Assembly (NCBI GenBank): GCA_021292105.1
Contig: CM037867.1
Span: forward strand, 9,924,728 to 9,988,727
DNA: 64,000 bases
DNA from: Anadara kagoshimensis
Lineage: Eukaryota > Mollusca > Bivalvia > Arcoida > Arcidae
Direction: 5' to 3'
In this document: piece by piece, positions 23,301 to 33,921 of the stretch
Numbering within the stretch: position 1 is the first letter of the stretch
Layout: each line of letters starts with the position of its first letter
Position numbers and translations under genes: made by a program
Notes under the pieces: model-generated
The model's input: only the letters and a program-made list of their open reading frames with translations
The model's database searches: none
Told to the model about the DNA's origin: nothing

Positions 23301-24666
23301 TATGCCTCTGAATTCCCTTGGGAATAAAGGGGTGAAACAACAACTCTCCATCAAACACCGAGTTCTAGGATATCTAATTAGCTCAGACCATGTCTTTCCA
23401 GCTGCTCTTGTCTCTATGTCATTATTGTATTTCTGTACCAAGTCTGTTTTAGCATCCTAGTATTTATACTCCACAAACTAGTTTGAGGGGGGGGGGCATA
23501 TAGGAATCACCATGTTTATATCTGTCCATCTGTCTGTCTGTCTGTCCTTGTAAAATCATGTCCTAGGCATATCTGATAATTGCTTTGGACAACTGTCATA
23601 AAACTTTACATGAATAATCTTCACGGTCCAAAAAGGTGTGTCATGACCTTCAACCAAGGACATATTGGAAAGGTCAAGGTTGCTGGAAAACATAAAACCC
23701 TTGTAGATGTTTGGGGTAGGAGAGGGGGTTAGTTGGCTCTCAGAGAGATAGTTCTAATTTATTTTTGTTTTCTTTTAAAGGATATTGAAAATGGTTCTCT
23801 AAAACACTGGAATACTCAGCCAGCACCAGAGGTTGCTTTGAGATACTGGAAACTTGATGTAAGTAATATAGAAACAGCTGTCAGAAGAAAAAAAGATTAA
23901 AAAAACCATTGTTTAAGTTATACTATATACCAGTTAGTACAGTTAATATCAAATAAAAAGAAATGAAAAGAAACAAATGCTTTTTGGTAACTGGATATTC
24001 TAAACTGTTTTCTGGGGGGTTGGTTGGAAACCCAAATATTATTTATTTTGGCCTCAGTTGAATGAATGAATAAATAAATAAATAAACACCTTAAAACAGC
24101 TAAAACATGCATTATTTTGTTCACTGTTCACATACTCATAATATCAATTATTGCATATCATATCTGTAACAATTAATTTGATTGGTCGAAAGCTGAGAAA
24201 ATGATAAAAATAATACAGTGTATAAGACCGAACGGTCCATACACGGTGTATGGACCGGTCCATACACGACCGAGCGGTCCGTATTCGGTATTGAACGTTA
24301 CGAGTTGTGTCCCTTGAAAATCAAAGGTTTTTATATTGCAAACACCACCACCAACAACAACAACAAAAAAAAAAAAAAAAAAAAAGAAATTCTCCACTCT
24401 AACGAAGTTGGCAACTTGGAAGGGATATAGAAATGGGGTCTATCAATGTTTGTATGTCTCTCCATTTTAAGTATATGCGATTTTGTTTGTTCAATGCAAT
24501 AAAAGCTTTAGTTACTTATGCATAATGATTCATTTTACAGCCTGAAGCCACCATGAAGGATGTTATACTAGCTATTCGTGCCGACGAGGCTCACCACAGG
24601 GTAGTCAACCATACATTGGCATCCATGAATGAAAAACAGTACAATCCATATGAACCCGGAAAATAA
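16505..24666 (+). CDS. AOX: Mitochondrial alternative oxidase (AOX), 10 exons
   Basis: Exons 16505-16657, 17892-17995, 18364-18465, 19725-19788, 20413-20504, 21132-21250, 22070-22162, 22698-22810, 23781-23858 and 24541-24666 join in phase to 347 residues, the usual animal AOX size. AOX is an inner-membrane-bound di-iron ubiquinol oxidase that reduces O2 to water without pumping protons and bypasses complexes III and IV. All ligand motifs are present: LET (E178), NERMH (E217, H220), LEEEA (268-271) and RADEAHH (E322, H325). The C-terminus NPYEPGK fits the motif described for animal AOX. The N-terminus is basic and lacks acidic residues at first, as expected of a mitochondrial presequence. ATG 16505 was chosen because the open frame before it has no other ATG. 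All introns are GT-AG. Confidence 0.95.
17398..17560. mobile_element. MITE family B, partial copy (AOX intron 1)
   Basis: It starts with ACAGTCAAACCTGCCTTAAA, the left end of the element that is intact at 30267-30448. It continues with the same GGACCAC...TTATCCCAAT body but lacks the right inverted end. Confidence 0.65.
17690..17762. mobile_element. MITE family A, right-end fragment (AOX intron 1)
   Basis: Only the right inverted end (GTGTTAAACTTTCGACAG...CTGTACTGTA) and about 35 bp inside it remain. Confidence 0.6.
18007..18041. repeat. (CT)n microsatellite
   Basis: About 17 CT units just after the donor of AOX exon 2. Confidence 0.95.
18541..19630. repeat. 20-22 bp minisatellite, about 50 units (AOX intron 3)
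   Basis: Units of the form TAACCTTGGATATACCATAG repeat for about 1.1 kb and make up most of the intron between exons 3 and 4. Many units vary by one or two bases and by short length changes. Open frames on the minus strand that read [14 protein letters not shown] repeats (18706-18978, 19087-19338) are artefacts of this array. Confidence 0.95.
19801..19925. repeat. (TTTA)n microsatellite
   Basis: ATTT units, pure from about 19859 to 19925 and interrupted before that, just after the donor of AOX exon 4. Confidence 0.95.
20357..20388. repeat. (GATT)n microsatellite
   Basis: About eight GATT units shortly before AOX exon 5. Confidence 0.9.
20740..21020 (-). mobile_element. Diverged SINE family 3 copy (AOX intron 5)
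   Basis: It shares with 60590-60900 the block AATGTTGATTAACGTCACGTCA (there AATGTTGTTTAACGTCGCATCA), a GCCTGCCTGGTACTAGC-type block and the ACCACTCCCC segment. The tRNA-like end near 21005-21020 (TTTGAACCCA) lies toward the higher coordinates, so the element runs on the minus strand. It is strongly diverged. Confidence 0.5.
21772..21966. mobile_element. MITE family C (AOX intron 6)
   Basis: Inverted ends ACAGTTAAACCTCATTATAA and GGTAGTTTTACTGTA enclose about 195 bp without coding capacity. Left-end fragments of the same family are at 31199-31300 and 48108-48130. The TA-flanked, ACAG-starting ends suggest a Tc1/mariner or related superfamily. Confidence 0.65.
22190..22437 (-). mobile_element. 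SINE family 1, diverged copy (AOX intron 7)
   Basis: On the minus strand it aligns with the body and tail of the SINE at 44101-44446: CAAGTGCTTGGC, GTCACTACC, and the CCCAGTCAAGAAGATTTCGC tail complement. The tRNA head is gone. Confidence 0.7.
22624..22687 (+). pseudogene. Duplicated acceptor and start of AOX exon 8
   Basis: A 64-bp unit (TTATTTTCAG, then GTGTGTTTGTGACAATGTTT) is directly repeated at 22688 onward, where the second copy is the real acceptor and exon 8 start. Reading through from the first acceptor in the AOX frame soon meets a stop codon, so only the second acceptor gives a complete AOX. The copies differ at about a fifth of positions. Confidence 0.9.
23022..23217 (-). mobile_element. 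SINE family 2, diverged copy (AOX intron 8)
   Basis: On the minus strand it matches the element at 37504-37729: the tRNA-like head (TGGTGGCTAGGTGGCC..., box B-like GTTAGAATCCC), the middle AAACTGAGAAA / GAAAACCAC block and the CCAGTCAAGATG tail complement. Confidence 0.65.
23490..23740 (+). repeat. Dispersed repeat with (CTGT)n and AGGTCA motifs (AOX intron 8)
   Basis: It begins in a G-run, then CTGTCTGTCTGTCTGTCC, then AATTGCTTTGGACAACTGTCAT, GTCATGACCTT and GGTCAAGGTTGC. The reverse complement of 42130-42365 carries the same blocks in the same order, so this is a dispersed repeat family. Confidence 0.65.
24165..24400. repeat. Nested palindromes followed by (CAA)n and poly-A (AOX intron 9)
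   Basis: GGTCCATACAC and its complement form a near-perfect palindrome at about 24235-24258, followed at once by another GGTCCATACAC and by GACCGAGCGGTCC. An A/C-rich stretch ends in about 20 A residues (24365-24386). The A-run suggests a retroposed or foldback insertion, but no family is recognised. Confidence 0.55.
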
Positions 24667-25558
24667 AGATTTTAAATGAAAAACCAAGATCCTGGGCACA
24701 AGATACAAAATCCAGAATTTCCAAATAGTGACTGTGGCTCCCTGTCACATATGGTCATGATGGTCGCAGTACCAGTTGGAACAACCAGTGCCATAACCCT
24801 TAAATAGGTCATCAAATCCAGAATTCCAATTGAATCTTTGTAGCAAATGACTGCCTGTCTAATGTACCTTGAAACAGTAAAAAATTTCTGGATAACAGAT
24901 ATCAAATGCATGTACATAATTTCATAACAGTGACTTATTGCGATTGCTGTGTCTACTGGAACAATCAATGTCCCTCTTCTTAGATGTGTCATCAAGTCCA
25001 TGATTTCAAGTGCATGTAATTTATTTCATAACAGTGACTTGTTGTGATTACTGTGTCTATTGGAAAAAATCTGTGCCCTTTTTCCCAGATGGATCATCAA
25101 ATCCAGAATTCCAAGCGGCTGTCTTTGGTACCTGTCTACTTGTTGTGTGTGTTTTGGAACAGTCTGTGTCACATGGTGTCAGTAGTATCTAGATAACGGT
25201 CATCAAATACATGTGTATAATTTCATAAGAGTGACTCATTATAGTTTCTACAAGAATCTCTCAACAAAATGGATTGTGTTACTGAGCACTTGGCCTCTAA
25301 ATCCTGTATGCCAAAGTGGTGATGGCCAGTAGAATATGATTCTGTTAAAAACAATACTGGAACAACTTGTGACATATTTTCTGGACATATCCACCCTCAG
25401 TAGCAAATTAAATAATCACAAACTTTTGCCAATTTGTACAAACTTTAATACTTAAAACTATATAAACTAACAAGAATCTCTTAACAACAAGTTCCTGAGC
25501 AAACGTCATCAACATGATCAAATCCAGTATGCCAAAGTACTAAAGCCCAGTAGCATTT
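24667..25558 (+). other. AOX 3' region with decayed tandem repeats
   Basis: Right after the stop, an AATAAA overlaps the stop codon region (about 24662-24668). From about 24700 to 25240, units of roughly 100-120 bp recur in diverged form (TCATCAA(A/G)TCCA(G/T)AATT; CATAACAGTGACTT(A/G)TTG; GTGTCTA(C/T)TGGAA). A second diverged pair starts at about 25250 and 25460 (ACAAGAATCTCT...AACAA). I see no coding exon. It is either 3' untranslated region or spacer. Confidence 0.5.
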
Positions 25559-25980
25559 ACTGTAAATGTACTTTATTTCACAGGTTCAAATTTTCGCTGT
25601 TTTGTTATTTTAGACCTTTTCATGGGGTGTTATATTCACCAATTTTATGAAAATGGCAATAAGGTAGAGAATATATATTATTATGATATACCCGGTATAT
25701 TATTTTACACGTTGTACAACTTTTCGCAGAAAATGTTTAATGGCCAAATAAACAAAAATTAAAAGTAGCATATGCTGTAAATGTACTTTATTTCACTGGT
25801 TCAAATTTTCGCAGTTTTGTTATTTTTGACCTTTTCGTGGGGTGTTATATTCAAGGATTTATGAAACTATAAGTTTGAGAATATATCTGATTATTATAAT
25901 ATATATTATTTTACACGTTGTACAACTTTTTGCTGAAAATGTTTGATTACCAAATAAACAAAAATTAATACATTGTGAAG
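25559..25980. repeat. Tandem pair of a ~215-bp dispersed repeat
   Basis: Both halves begin CTGTAAATGTACTTTATTTC and continue with GGTTCAAATTTTCGC, GGGGTGTTATATTCA and CACGTTGTACAACTTTT. A single diverged copy is at about 41878-42110. Confidence 0.85.
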
Positions 25981-27492
25981 AACATTTGCAGTACATTGTA
26001 ATTTATTGAAATGTCATGCCAAGTGGTACAAACTATTTTCTCTTTACATTATCTGAAAGAATCTCAACTTTGCTTTAAAAAGGCAGGTCATTATTGTGTT
26101 CTCATGACTCAGAACTGAAAAGAAAAATCATGATGATATAACATTGAAACTGTGATAAAAATTAATTCAGTGTTCTATGAGGCATTATGTGTCATCTTGT
26201 GCTGTCTCTTAGCAGTTCAATGGTACTGCAATATGTGGTGTATATACAAGGTGTGTAATCATAGCGTGCTGAGGTGTGTAAGGATCTTGATTGTTTGTAT
26301 GATATGTCATGAACATGGAGAACTTTGAGTTTATGAGTGTATAATAATGAACGTGGCGCTATGTGTATTTAAGAATTTCAGTATTGCATGTATGTTGTGT
26401 TGTATAGTATTAAATACTGTAAATTGTAGAATCATTGATATCTGTGGCATTAAATTTCATGGTAATGCAATCTAAAACAATTTAAATGGGAGAAAATTTT
26501 GTGAAATCACATTTTGTGAAAATAAATCCCATTGAGGTCTTAATAAATATAAAATTTTGTTGACCAAATTTTGTGTTGCAGCAAAACTCATTGTCACCAT
26601 ATTTTCAGTCAAATTTTGGTGTTTTAAGAGCGTTTGGCAGTAAATTGAGGGAGGCTTGTATAAAAGAAATAAAATAGAAGAAATGATTTTGGGACTTCAA
26701 AAATTTTGTAGTGTTGTGATATGCAAAGTTATTTATTTAGGGGCATTATTAGTATATTGTGATTTAAAATATACTACATCATGAAAACAGTGAAATTTAC
26801 CCCCTCCCCCCAACACCAACAAAAATACATTTGTGAATTTTACAGTTGATGTCCTTGCTACTGGTATAGTATTAATTATACATGTAGCATTTATTACGCA
26901 TTAGTAACCAAATACATATAAATACATGTAGTATGTAATTTTGCTGTTATAGTTTTCTGTAATCTTGTGAACAATAGATGAAACTGTTGAGCCTTTGGAA
27001 CACAGTGTGAAAAGTGATAAAAAAATCCACCTGGTGATGTTGCAATTTAATTGAAGTCTTGCTCACTAGATCAAACTGGAATTGTAGTTTAGTATGCCAG
27101 GCATTCTTGCCTCTAGCCTTGCTGGACAAACAAGAAAATTATTAATAAATGCATGCTTTGTAGTCCAACTCGCCTTTAAGGCCGCCATTGTCTAATAGAC
27201 CAGAAATCATTTAAAACTTATGTATAGAGAATCTCTAAAAACATGCAATATATTTGTATGAATATTAAAAGCATAATTGCTCATTTTCATCAAAGCTATG
27301 ACATGTACATCCTCGCCAAAATTGTGATTTGTGTAAAATTTGTAATTAACTGTATATGTTCAATGTTGTTTTTATTTAAATACATGTATCATATTCTCTG
27401 TAATTGAGGAAATAAAGAATTTAATTAAATAAGAGATAAGTTATTGCTCATATTTTAACAAACTATACAGAGATAGACAGATGGAGTAGAGT
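25981..27492. other. Gene-free spacer
   Basis: AT-rich DNA with no convincing exon on either strand. An AATAAA near 27411 could end a long AOX transcript, but this cannot be decided from sequence. Confidence 0.5.
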
Positions 27493-27705
27493 AGATTAAG
27501 CGATTATGTCCCAAGTCAAGATTCTTTCTGTATATTGGCTCAGTCACACCTGGGATGGTGTAGGAAACCAGAGTGCCTGGAATAAAACCACTGACCTCTG
27601 GAAAAACAAATGACAAAACTTTCTCGCACTATGATCTGCCTAAGTGGGATTCAAATGTAGCGATTAAGAGGCACTGTGATTCATATGTGTGTGTGCTGTA
27701 GATCA
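27493..27705 (-). mobile_element. SINE family 2 copy
   Basis: On the minus strand it shows the tRNA-like head with ATTTGAATCCCACTT, the AAAGTTTTGTCATTTG block, the GTGGTTTTATTCC block and the AATCTTGACTTGGG tail, as in 37504-37729. Confidence 0.75.
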
Positions 27706-27837
27706 TTCTTTGTCCACTGAAGCCCCCAGAAAGATATAGACAGACATAACACAAATTATTACTACCATGTATGTATACATGGTATATGGGGCAAGGGTGA
27801 AGTTAAAAAATCTGTATCTTGTAAATCACACAAATAC

Positions 27838-28005
27838 ATGTAGTCGAACCTGTCTTAAAGGCTACCTCTATATAAGGACCACATGCTCTTAGAGGCCAGT
27901 AAAATATTATTCAAATTGCTGTTTATTCATATTATTTGAACTTCTATATAAAGGCCACTTATACTGGTTCCCTTGAGTGGCCTTTATGTATAGTTCTGGG
28001 AGTAT
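27838..28005. mobile_element. MITE family B copy
   Basis: It matches the 30267-30448 element: GTCGAACCTGTCTTAAAGGC at the left, then AAGGACCACATGCT, AAAGGCCACTTATACTGG and GAGTGGCCTTTATG. The right end is decayed. Confidence 0.7.
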
Positions 28006-28689
28006 ACCACAGATTATAAACTATTACATGTGTTCAACTGACAGCATCACCAAAAATGACAATGACTCAGCAATTTTCTTTATATTATGATAATTTATTT
28101 ATAAATTAACAAACAGTAAAAATGGTATGACCATATATGGGCAATTTTAAAATAAAAATAATCATATAGTATTTTATAACAAAACCTCTGTATAAATATG
28201 GCCTAAATCTAAATGTAAAAGCCCTGAATATGTACACGGAATATAAAACACTAAAAAACAACACATTCCAACCCTGCATAGGCATATGCATGAATAATGA
28301 TGATACAACCAAATGACATACAGTGAGGCCTGTCCCAAAATGGACCAAAAATAATCGAGACACCTGTTTTAGTGGACTGGAAAGATGTGATGGTGTTTTA
28401 TGCCCTAGATTTATATGGAAACAGTCAGTTCCGGAAAGATGGAGGAAACTGAGTATCGAGAAATCATAGACTGATACTAGACACCTGTTTTACTGGAGTG
28501 GAGGGGTGTAATGGCGTTTTATACCTCAGGCTTGCACCTGGACTTGCATGTATATCAATACAGCCAGTTCTGGAATGCATATGGCAGAGGAAAATACAGT
28601 GGTAAGTACAAGTAAGAAAACCAATGGCCTTCACCAGATACCTATTTCAAATGAAAACTAGAAAAACTGTGAGCCACAACTCACAAAAA
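28006..28689. other. Spacer with two diverged related segments
   Basis: About 28330-28430 and 28470-28560 share CACCTGTTTTA(G/C)TGGA and GTGTTTTAT / GCGTTTTAT blocks, resembling fragments of MITE family B and SINE family 2. No gene is seen. Confidence 0.4.
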
Positions 28690-28912
28690 ATACCCCCCGC
28701 TCCCAAAAATCCATCGGATCAAATTTTTAAATAAGAGGTGCACATCTACATTATATCACAAAGATTGTGTGAAAGTTTCATGAAAATCCATTGAAGGGTT
28801 TAGGAGGAGTTGCAGATAAGAGATAGGTACCCTAAGGTGTAACGGAAGGATGGACGGACACCCCTATCACTATATACCCCCCACTTTTTAAGCGGGGGTA
28901 TAACAAAACAAC
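28690..28912. mobile_element. MITE-like element with CCCCCGCT ends
   Basis: It starts ATACCCCCCGCTCC and ends AAGCGGGGGTATA, inverted ends around about 220 bp. The inside contains GTTTCATGAAAATCCATTGA and GGATGGACGGACA. There is no coding capacity. Confidence 0.6.
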
Positions 28913-29797
28913 CATTCATAGTTGCACATTCATTCTTTATCCAACTTTTTTTTCTTACTTAATTGTGGCAAATTTGAAATCTTATCACTCATCATAACTG
29001 TACTCAAGTATCAAAAGTTAATGTATTTTCATTGGTCACTGTAAAGGTAAAAATGTCTATCATTTCATCTTTAACTGGTGATGTCTTGCAACTTGCAAAT
29101 TGCTTGCATGTGAAAATTTTTTAACTGAACATAAAATTCCTTGAAATCAATCAATATATTTAAAAAAGTTTGTGAAAATTTCAGGATAAGGAACAGTTGT
29201 GAAATTTTGACCAGAATCTAATTAGAGAGTTTAATGTCTACATGTGGCCTCTTGGCCAATGTGCAGATGGTTAGAACCCCACCACAGGTTTTAATTTTCT
29301 TAAGCAAAAACATGCAGAAATCAAACTGAGCTTCAGTCTAAACTTGCCTCACTGTATTATTGCATAAATTATAAAATAAAGTAAAAATTCTATCATATAA
29401 ATGAATGTCATGGTTCGTACAGTTTAAAAGAATGGACATGTACATATTCTACATATAAGCATTACTATTACATGTATTAAATCAGCAAGTTTTGAATTCT
29501 TATGACTTTTACACTGTTAACCTTACCATAAGTAACAACGACAAAAAACATTTACATCATTTATAATTTTTCTTTCTTCTATAATAAAATAATGCCTTAG
29601 GTTAATTAAATATTATTTCTATGATTTCAACAATTTTCTTGACTTATGAACTATCACCAGTTTTCATAACAGCAGCCTGTCCAATAATTGATTATAAACT
29701 TTAGGGAATGACTGAAAACTTTTTAAACATCCTCACATACATGTTTATCACAATAGAAAATGTTTAAAATGTCAGACAAGGACTTTTCTGGTTCATT

Positions 29798-29800
<3 letters not shown>
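28913..29800. other. Gene-free spacer
   Basis: AT-rich DNA without exons or clear repeat structure. Confidence 0.5.

Positions 29801-29846
<46 letters not shown>
29801..29846. repeat. Poly-T run
   Basis: An almost pure run of T, about 46 bp. It could be the A-tail of a minus-strand retroposon, but no retroposon body is recognisable next to it. Confidence 0.9.
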
Positions 29847-29851
<5 letters not shown>

Positions 29852-30266
29852 ATTTCTAAAACTGTTAACACCCAAAAAACATGAATTACTTCTATAATAA
29901 AATAATATCTCAAGTTGATTATAATTTCTATGATTTACACCATAAAATTTCTATGATTTACACCATAAATAAACATGACAACACTATATAGTTACATATG
30001 TCACTAAAACACAATAACATCAATAATATATTTCCTGCTTTGTTTTAATTAATTCTTATACTTATAATTTTAACAAGGTAATTTCCTTAAGGTATTTTTA
30101 ACATTTATTTAATGAAAAATAGAAAAAATAATGGTTGGAAAAGTGTTTTGCATCTCATTTAAGATTATTTCATGTGGATAGTTACAAGTTCTAGAATAGC
30201 GGATGAAAACAGACATTTACATAGCTTTGGATGTTACCCAATTTTGTAACCAAAAATATATAAATA

Positions 30267-30448
30267 CACAGTCAAACCTGCCTTAAAGGCCACCTGTATA
30301 TTAAGGCCATCTGCTTTTAAAGGCAGGGAAATTTTATCCCAATTGGTCTTTATTCATTATGATTGAACCTGCAATAAGGACAACTTGCCTATAAAGGCCA
30401 CTTTTACCGGTTCCCCCTAGGTGGTCTTTGCAGATAGGTTTGACTGTA
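30267..30448. mobile_element. MITE family B, intact copy
   Basis: Inverted ends ACAGTCAAACCTG(C)C and GATAGGTTTGACTGT enclose about 180 bp. The body repeats GGCCACCTG / AAGGCCACTTTTACCGG and TTATCCCAATTGG. Other copies are at 17398, 27838, 34743 and, more diverged, 50490, 55080 and 56090. Confidence 0.75.
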
Positions 30449-32764
30449 CATGACTTGAAGCTTTTCTTACCACCTCCATCACCAAAATATAGTTAATTAC
30501 AAGCAAAATATAACAAATTCCGATAAAATATAAGGGTGACAAATAATGTTTGTATATGAAATTTTGTAAGTGAAAAAAGCCCCTAAAAACAATCCAATCA
30601 TAATGCAGAAAACAGCAAATAAAGAAAGTAAATATAGCCTGTTAAGAAAAATTGGCTTTATGTTTATGAAAATTTCTCCACAACTATGGGGTTGATTACA
30701 TGTATTATTTTTGCATAGCCTGATCTCAGTGCTTCAATAAATATAACAAAAAAGTGTAATTCACAAATTTTTACCCAAGGACCCTTTTTGCATATGGATG
30801 GTCAAATGTTTAAATGAAGCCATATATTATAGAAATGTGTAATTCAAAATTACTTTTTCACATGTAAATGTTCAGTAAAAACTAAAAATGGGGTTCACTG
30901 CTGTACCACATGATACCTCTTAAACATTTGTGTAAAACAATAATATCCATTGGATTTGGAATCATATCAAATGTTTTTTGGTAAAAGCAACATTATTCCA
31001 GGAATTCGCAACATAAACATTTTCCAAAATGTTTAAGTTAAGGGGTTTTGATCACATGGTAAAAAGGTGAACCCCTTTAAACCCTTAGTAAACCAAAAAC
31101 CTGTCATATCTGAATTGTTTTACACTGAATTACGATATAACAACATATTTACATGATCATGCTCTTTATGAAAAGATTTTTTTTCACAAAATCTTATTAC
31201 AGTAAAACCTTGTTATAATACACCTGGATGAGTTTGCCACCTCACATATCAGAATAAAATGTCTAAATTTTAATACAGTTTATTGTATTTTGGAACAAAA
31301 ATTTGTGTAATTCATTGTTGCAAACACAGTGACCCTGACAACTTTTTTATTCCAGGTAAATTGCCCTACAAAAAGATATGTTTGGATTTTATTCACAACT
31401 TTTTTAAAATAAAAATCTTAATCAGAACAAATGAATAAAACATGTAAACAATTTAAAAAAAGCTTAGTATAATACAAATTTAAATTAATAACCACTTATA
31501 CATGTAATTATATAACCTTATTATATAACCATTTGATGCAATTCAAACTTTGGAAAATTTGCAAAGTATGCTTCAAATTTCTTTAAAACTGGACAAGATA
31601 TATTTTGAACAAGATTCAACCTTTCATTTGAAGGCTTTGCAAAAATATTTTAGGTTACACATGTATCTGATAAACTTCAATAAAATCATTTTCATACCAT
31701 TATCATTAGTAAAAAGATCTTACCCTTGCTGTCTACTGAATTTAATGAGTTATAACACAATTACTGTAAACCATCTTGTGTTCAAACAAATATATTTACC
31801 ATCAAAATGAAATAAACTTCAATAAACTATTGATCTCAAGAATGGCTTTATTTTGAATTTTTTTAAAAATCAATTGCTTCGCATGAAAATTTTCCTTTTT
31901 CTTTGACACCACAAAAAGCTGAAAGTTTTTGACATAAAAAGAAGTACAAGATGGTGTAAGAATACTTTGACCCTGTTGCTCTGTGTTTCCACACACTATG
32001 TTTGTAAACAAACTGCAATACACAGGTTAAAGGGTATGATATTTTGAGTGTCTCAAAAAAGTTATGAAATCAATAAAAGAAACAGATGGGATTGTAAATA
32101 TAAGCAATAAAGTTTGATTGTAAATGATTTATTGGTGTGTACCTATATTTGGTCATGTACAAATCTTCCATAAATTAACACCTTTGGGTTCATTCAATTT
32201 ACATGTGACCCAATCGGATTACATGTTAATACACTTAACTACAATCAAATTCCATTGCTTAACATAACTAAATGTAAAATAGTACATTAATGATAAAATA
32301 TTGCTGCTCAGAAATATTGAGCAATATGTAACAAAAAGTGTTTTGAGCTAAAATCATTTGGTTTTAAAAATTGTCACTTGAACTTGTGAATTCCATGTTA
32401 AAGGGATCCATCATTTATTCTAGGCAAAAAGGCCATCTGTCTGCTTATAGCATTAAGTGTATCACAAGAATATGGTTGTTCAAAGGTCTGACTGGTTAGT
32501 AAAATTTCAAAATGTTATTAAAATGACAAAAATTTATTGTAGAATATAATTATTACTGATATTAATTCTATTTGCTAATAGCAATTACAAATTAATATGC
32601 ATTAACTTTTCACAAGAAATTTTATAAATATTGCCTAATACACAAGATGCAAATTTCACTAACCGAGCTTGTATCGAGACTATTGTAATAAGAATATTGA
32701 CATTTACTCTCTATTTATGTATGAACCGACAAAGGCCCATAACATAAGAAGAAATGGCAAATGC
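30449..32764. other. Gene-free spacer
   Basis: AT-rich. A left-end fragment of MITE family C (ACAGTAAAACCTTGTTATAA) lies at 31199-31300. The open frames at 31550-31810 and 31802-32023 show no domain character or splice support. Confidence 0.5.
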
Positions 32765-32990
32765 TATAGTCCGTCAGCGATATTGTGGCAGAGTGTTTAT
32801 AAACATGGAAGAGCCTATATAATGTAGATTGCCTAAGATAGGGATACTAGTATATAAAGGTGGAGTTGACAAATGAACGCATGAAGGTGTGAATATACGT
32901 ATAAGATAACAGGGTATCAATACCTATTGGTGTATAATAAACTCATCCGTGTTTATAAACACTCTGCCACAATATCGCTGATGGACTATA
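32765..32990. mobile_element. MITE family E with long near-perfect inverted ends
   Basis: 226 bp. The first ~41 bp (TATAGTCCGTCAGCGATATTG...) and last ~41 bp (...CACAATATCGCTGATGGACTATA) are complementary with about two mismatches. It has TA at both ends and no coding capacity. The well-preserved ends suggest recent insertion. Confidence 0.85.
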
Positions 32991-33921
32991 CAGTTAGATG
33001 ATAATTTATTTACTGTACATCATCCATCTTTATTAGATAATGCTGATTTACTATAAAAAACTGAGCCCTGGTATCCAGTCACCTAGAAACCCCAGAAAAT
33101 AGTGACAACCTGATTCACAATAGCACCAATTAAATGTTTGGTATATATTTATATGTACAATATTATGACGCATAACAAAACTACAAAACTCTACTGAGCA
33201 TTTATATCAGTAATATTTGTATAAAAAGTACAGTAACTATATCACAGTATAAAACCACAAGTACAAGTATGTTTGTATGATATTACAAATACATTTTTTA
33301 CTATAAATCGAGTAATTTTGTGTCAATTAATTCTCATGAGAAGCGACATTCAATTAGGTATATAATTATACTCATATTTTTTTCATTCTTAAATTGTCTG
33401 GTGGTAGCCAGATTAAATCACATTAAATTTAATTTTTAAGATTTTTTAGATATTTTAATCTCTTGAATTTACACGAAAATAACAGAACATAAAAATTTTC
33501 GAATTTAAAATATTAAGGAAACTCTCTTGTCAATTAATTTCTCACAAGAAACAAAAATTTAATCAACATATAATTTCAGGTCCTTCGTCATTAGTACACA
33601 GCCAATAAAATTGCAGCAGTTTACTATTATTAAATCATAATAAATTCATATGCTATCAATATATTCCATTTTTATGTTTGTAATTCTTTTAACTTATTTA
33701 TTTGAAAATAAAATGAGCACAAATAATCCTTATATATCGTAATTCCCGCTTCGAAACAATTTTATTCACTAAAAGTCTCTTGACAAAATCTCTAACACAT
33801 TCAACAATATTTAAAATTAAGACCAATGACACAAAAATATTTATAACTCGCTTCTTTTTTATTGTTAAGGTAACCATGGTAACTGTCATTTTCTTCCTTT
33901 TGTCCAACTGAGTTATCTCCT
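32991..33921. other. 3' flank of the FYCO1-like gene
   Basis: On the minus strand this is the likely 3' untranslated region. A minus-strand AATAAA lies at 33761-33766, about 155 bases after the stop codon. Diverged copies of a TGTCAATTAATT(C/T)TC block occur near 33321 and 33528. No exon is seen. Confidence 0.5.
33761..33766 (-). terminator. Candidate poly(A) signal of the FYCO1-like gene
   Basis: The plus strand reads TTTATT, so the minus strand reads AATAAA, about 155 bases past the stop at 33922. It is the nearest good match; its use is inferred. Confidence 0.4.
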
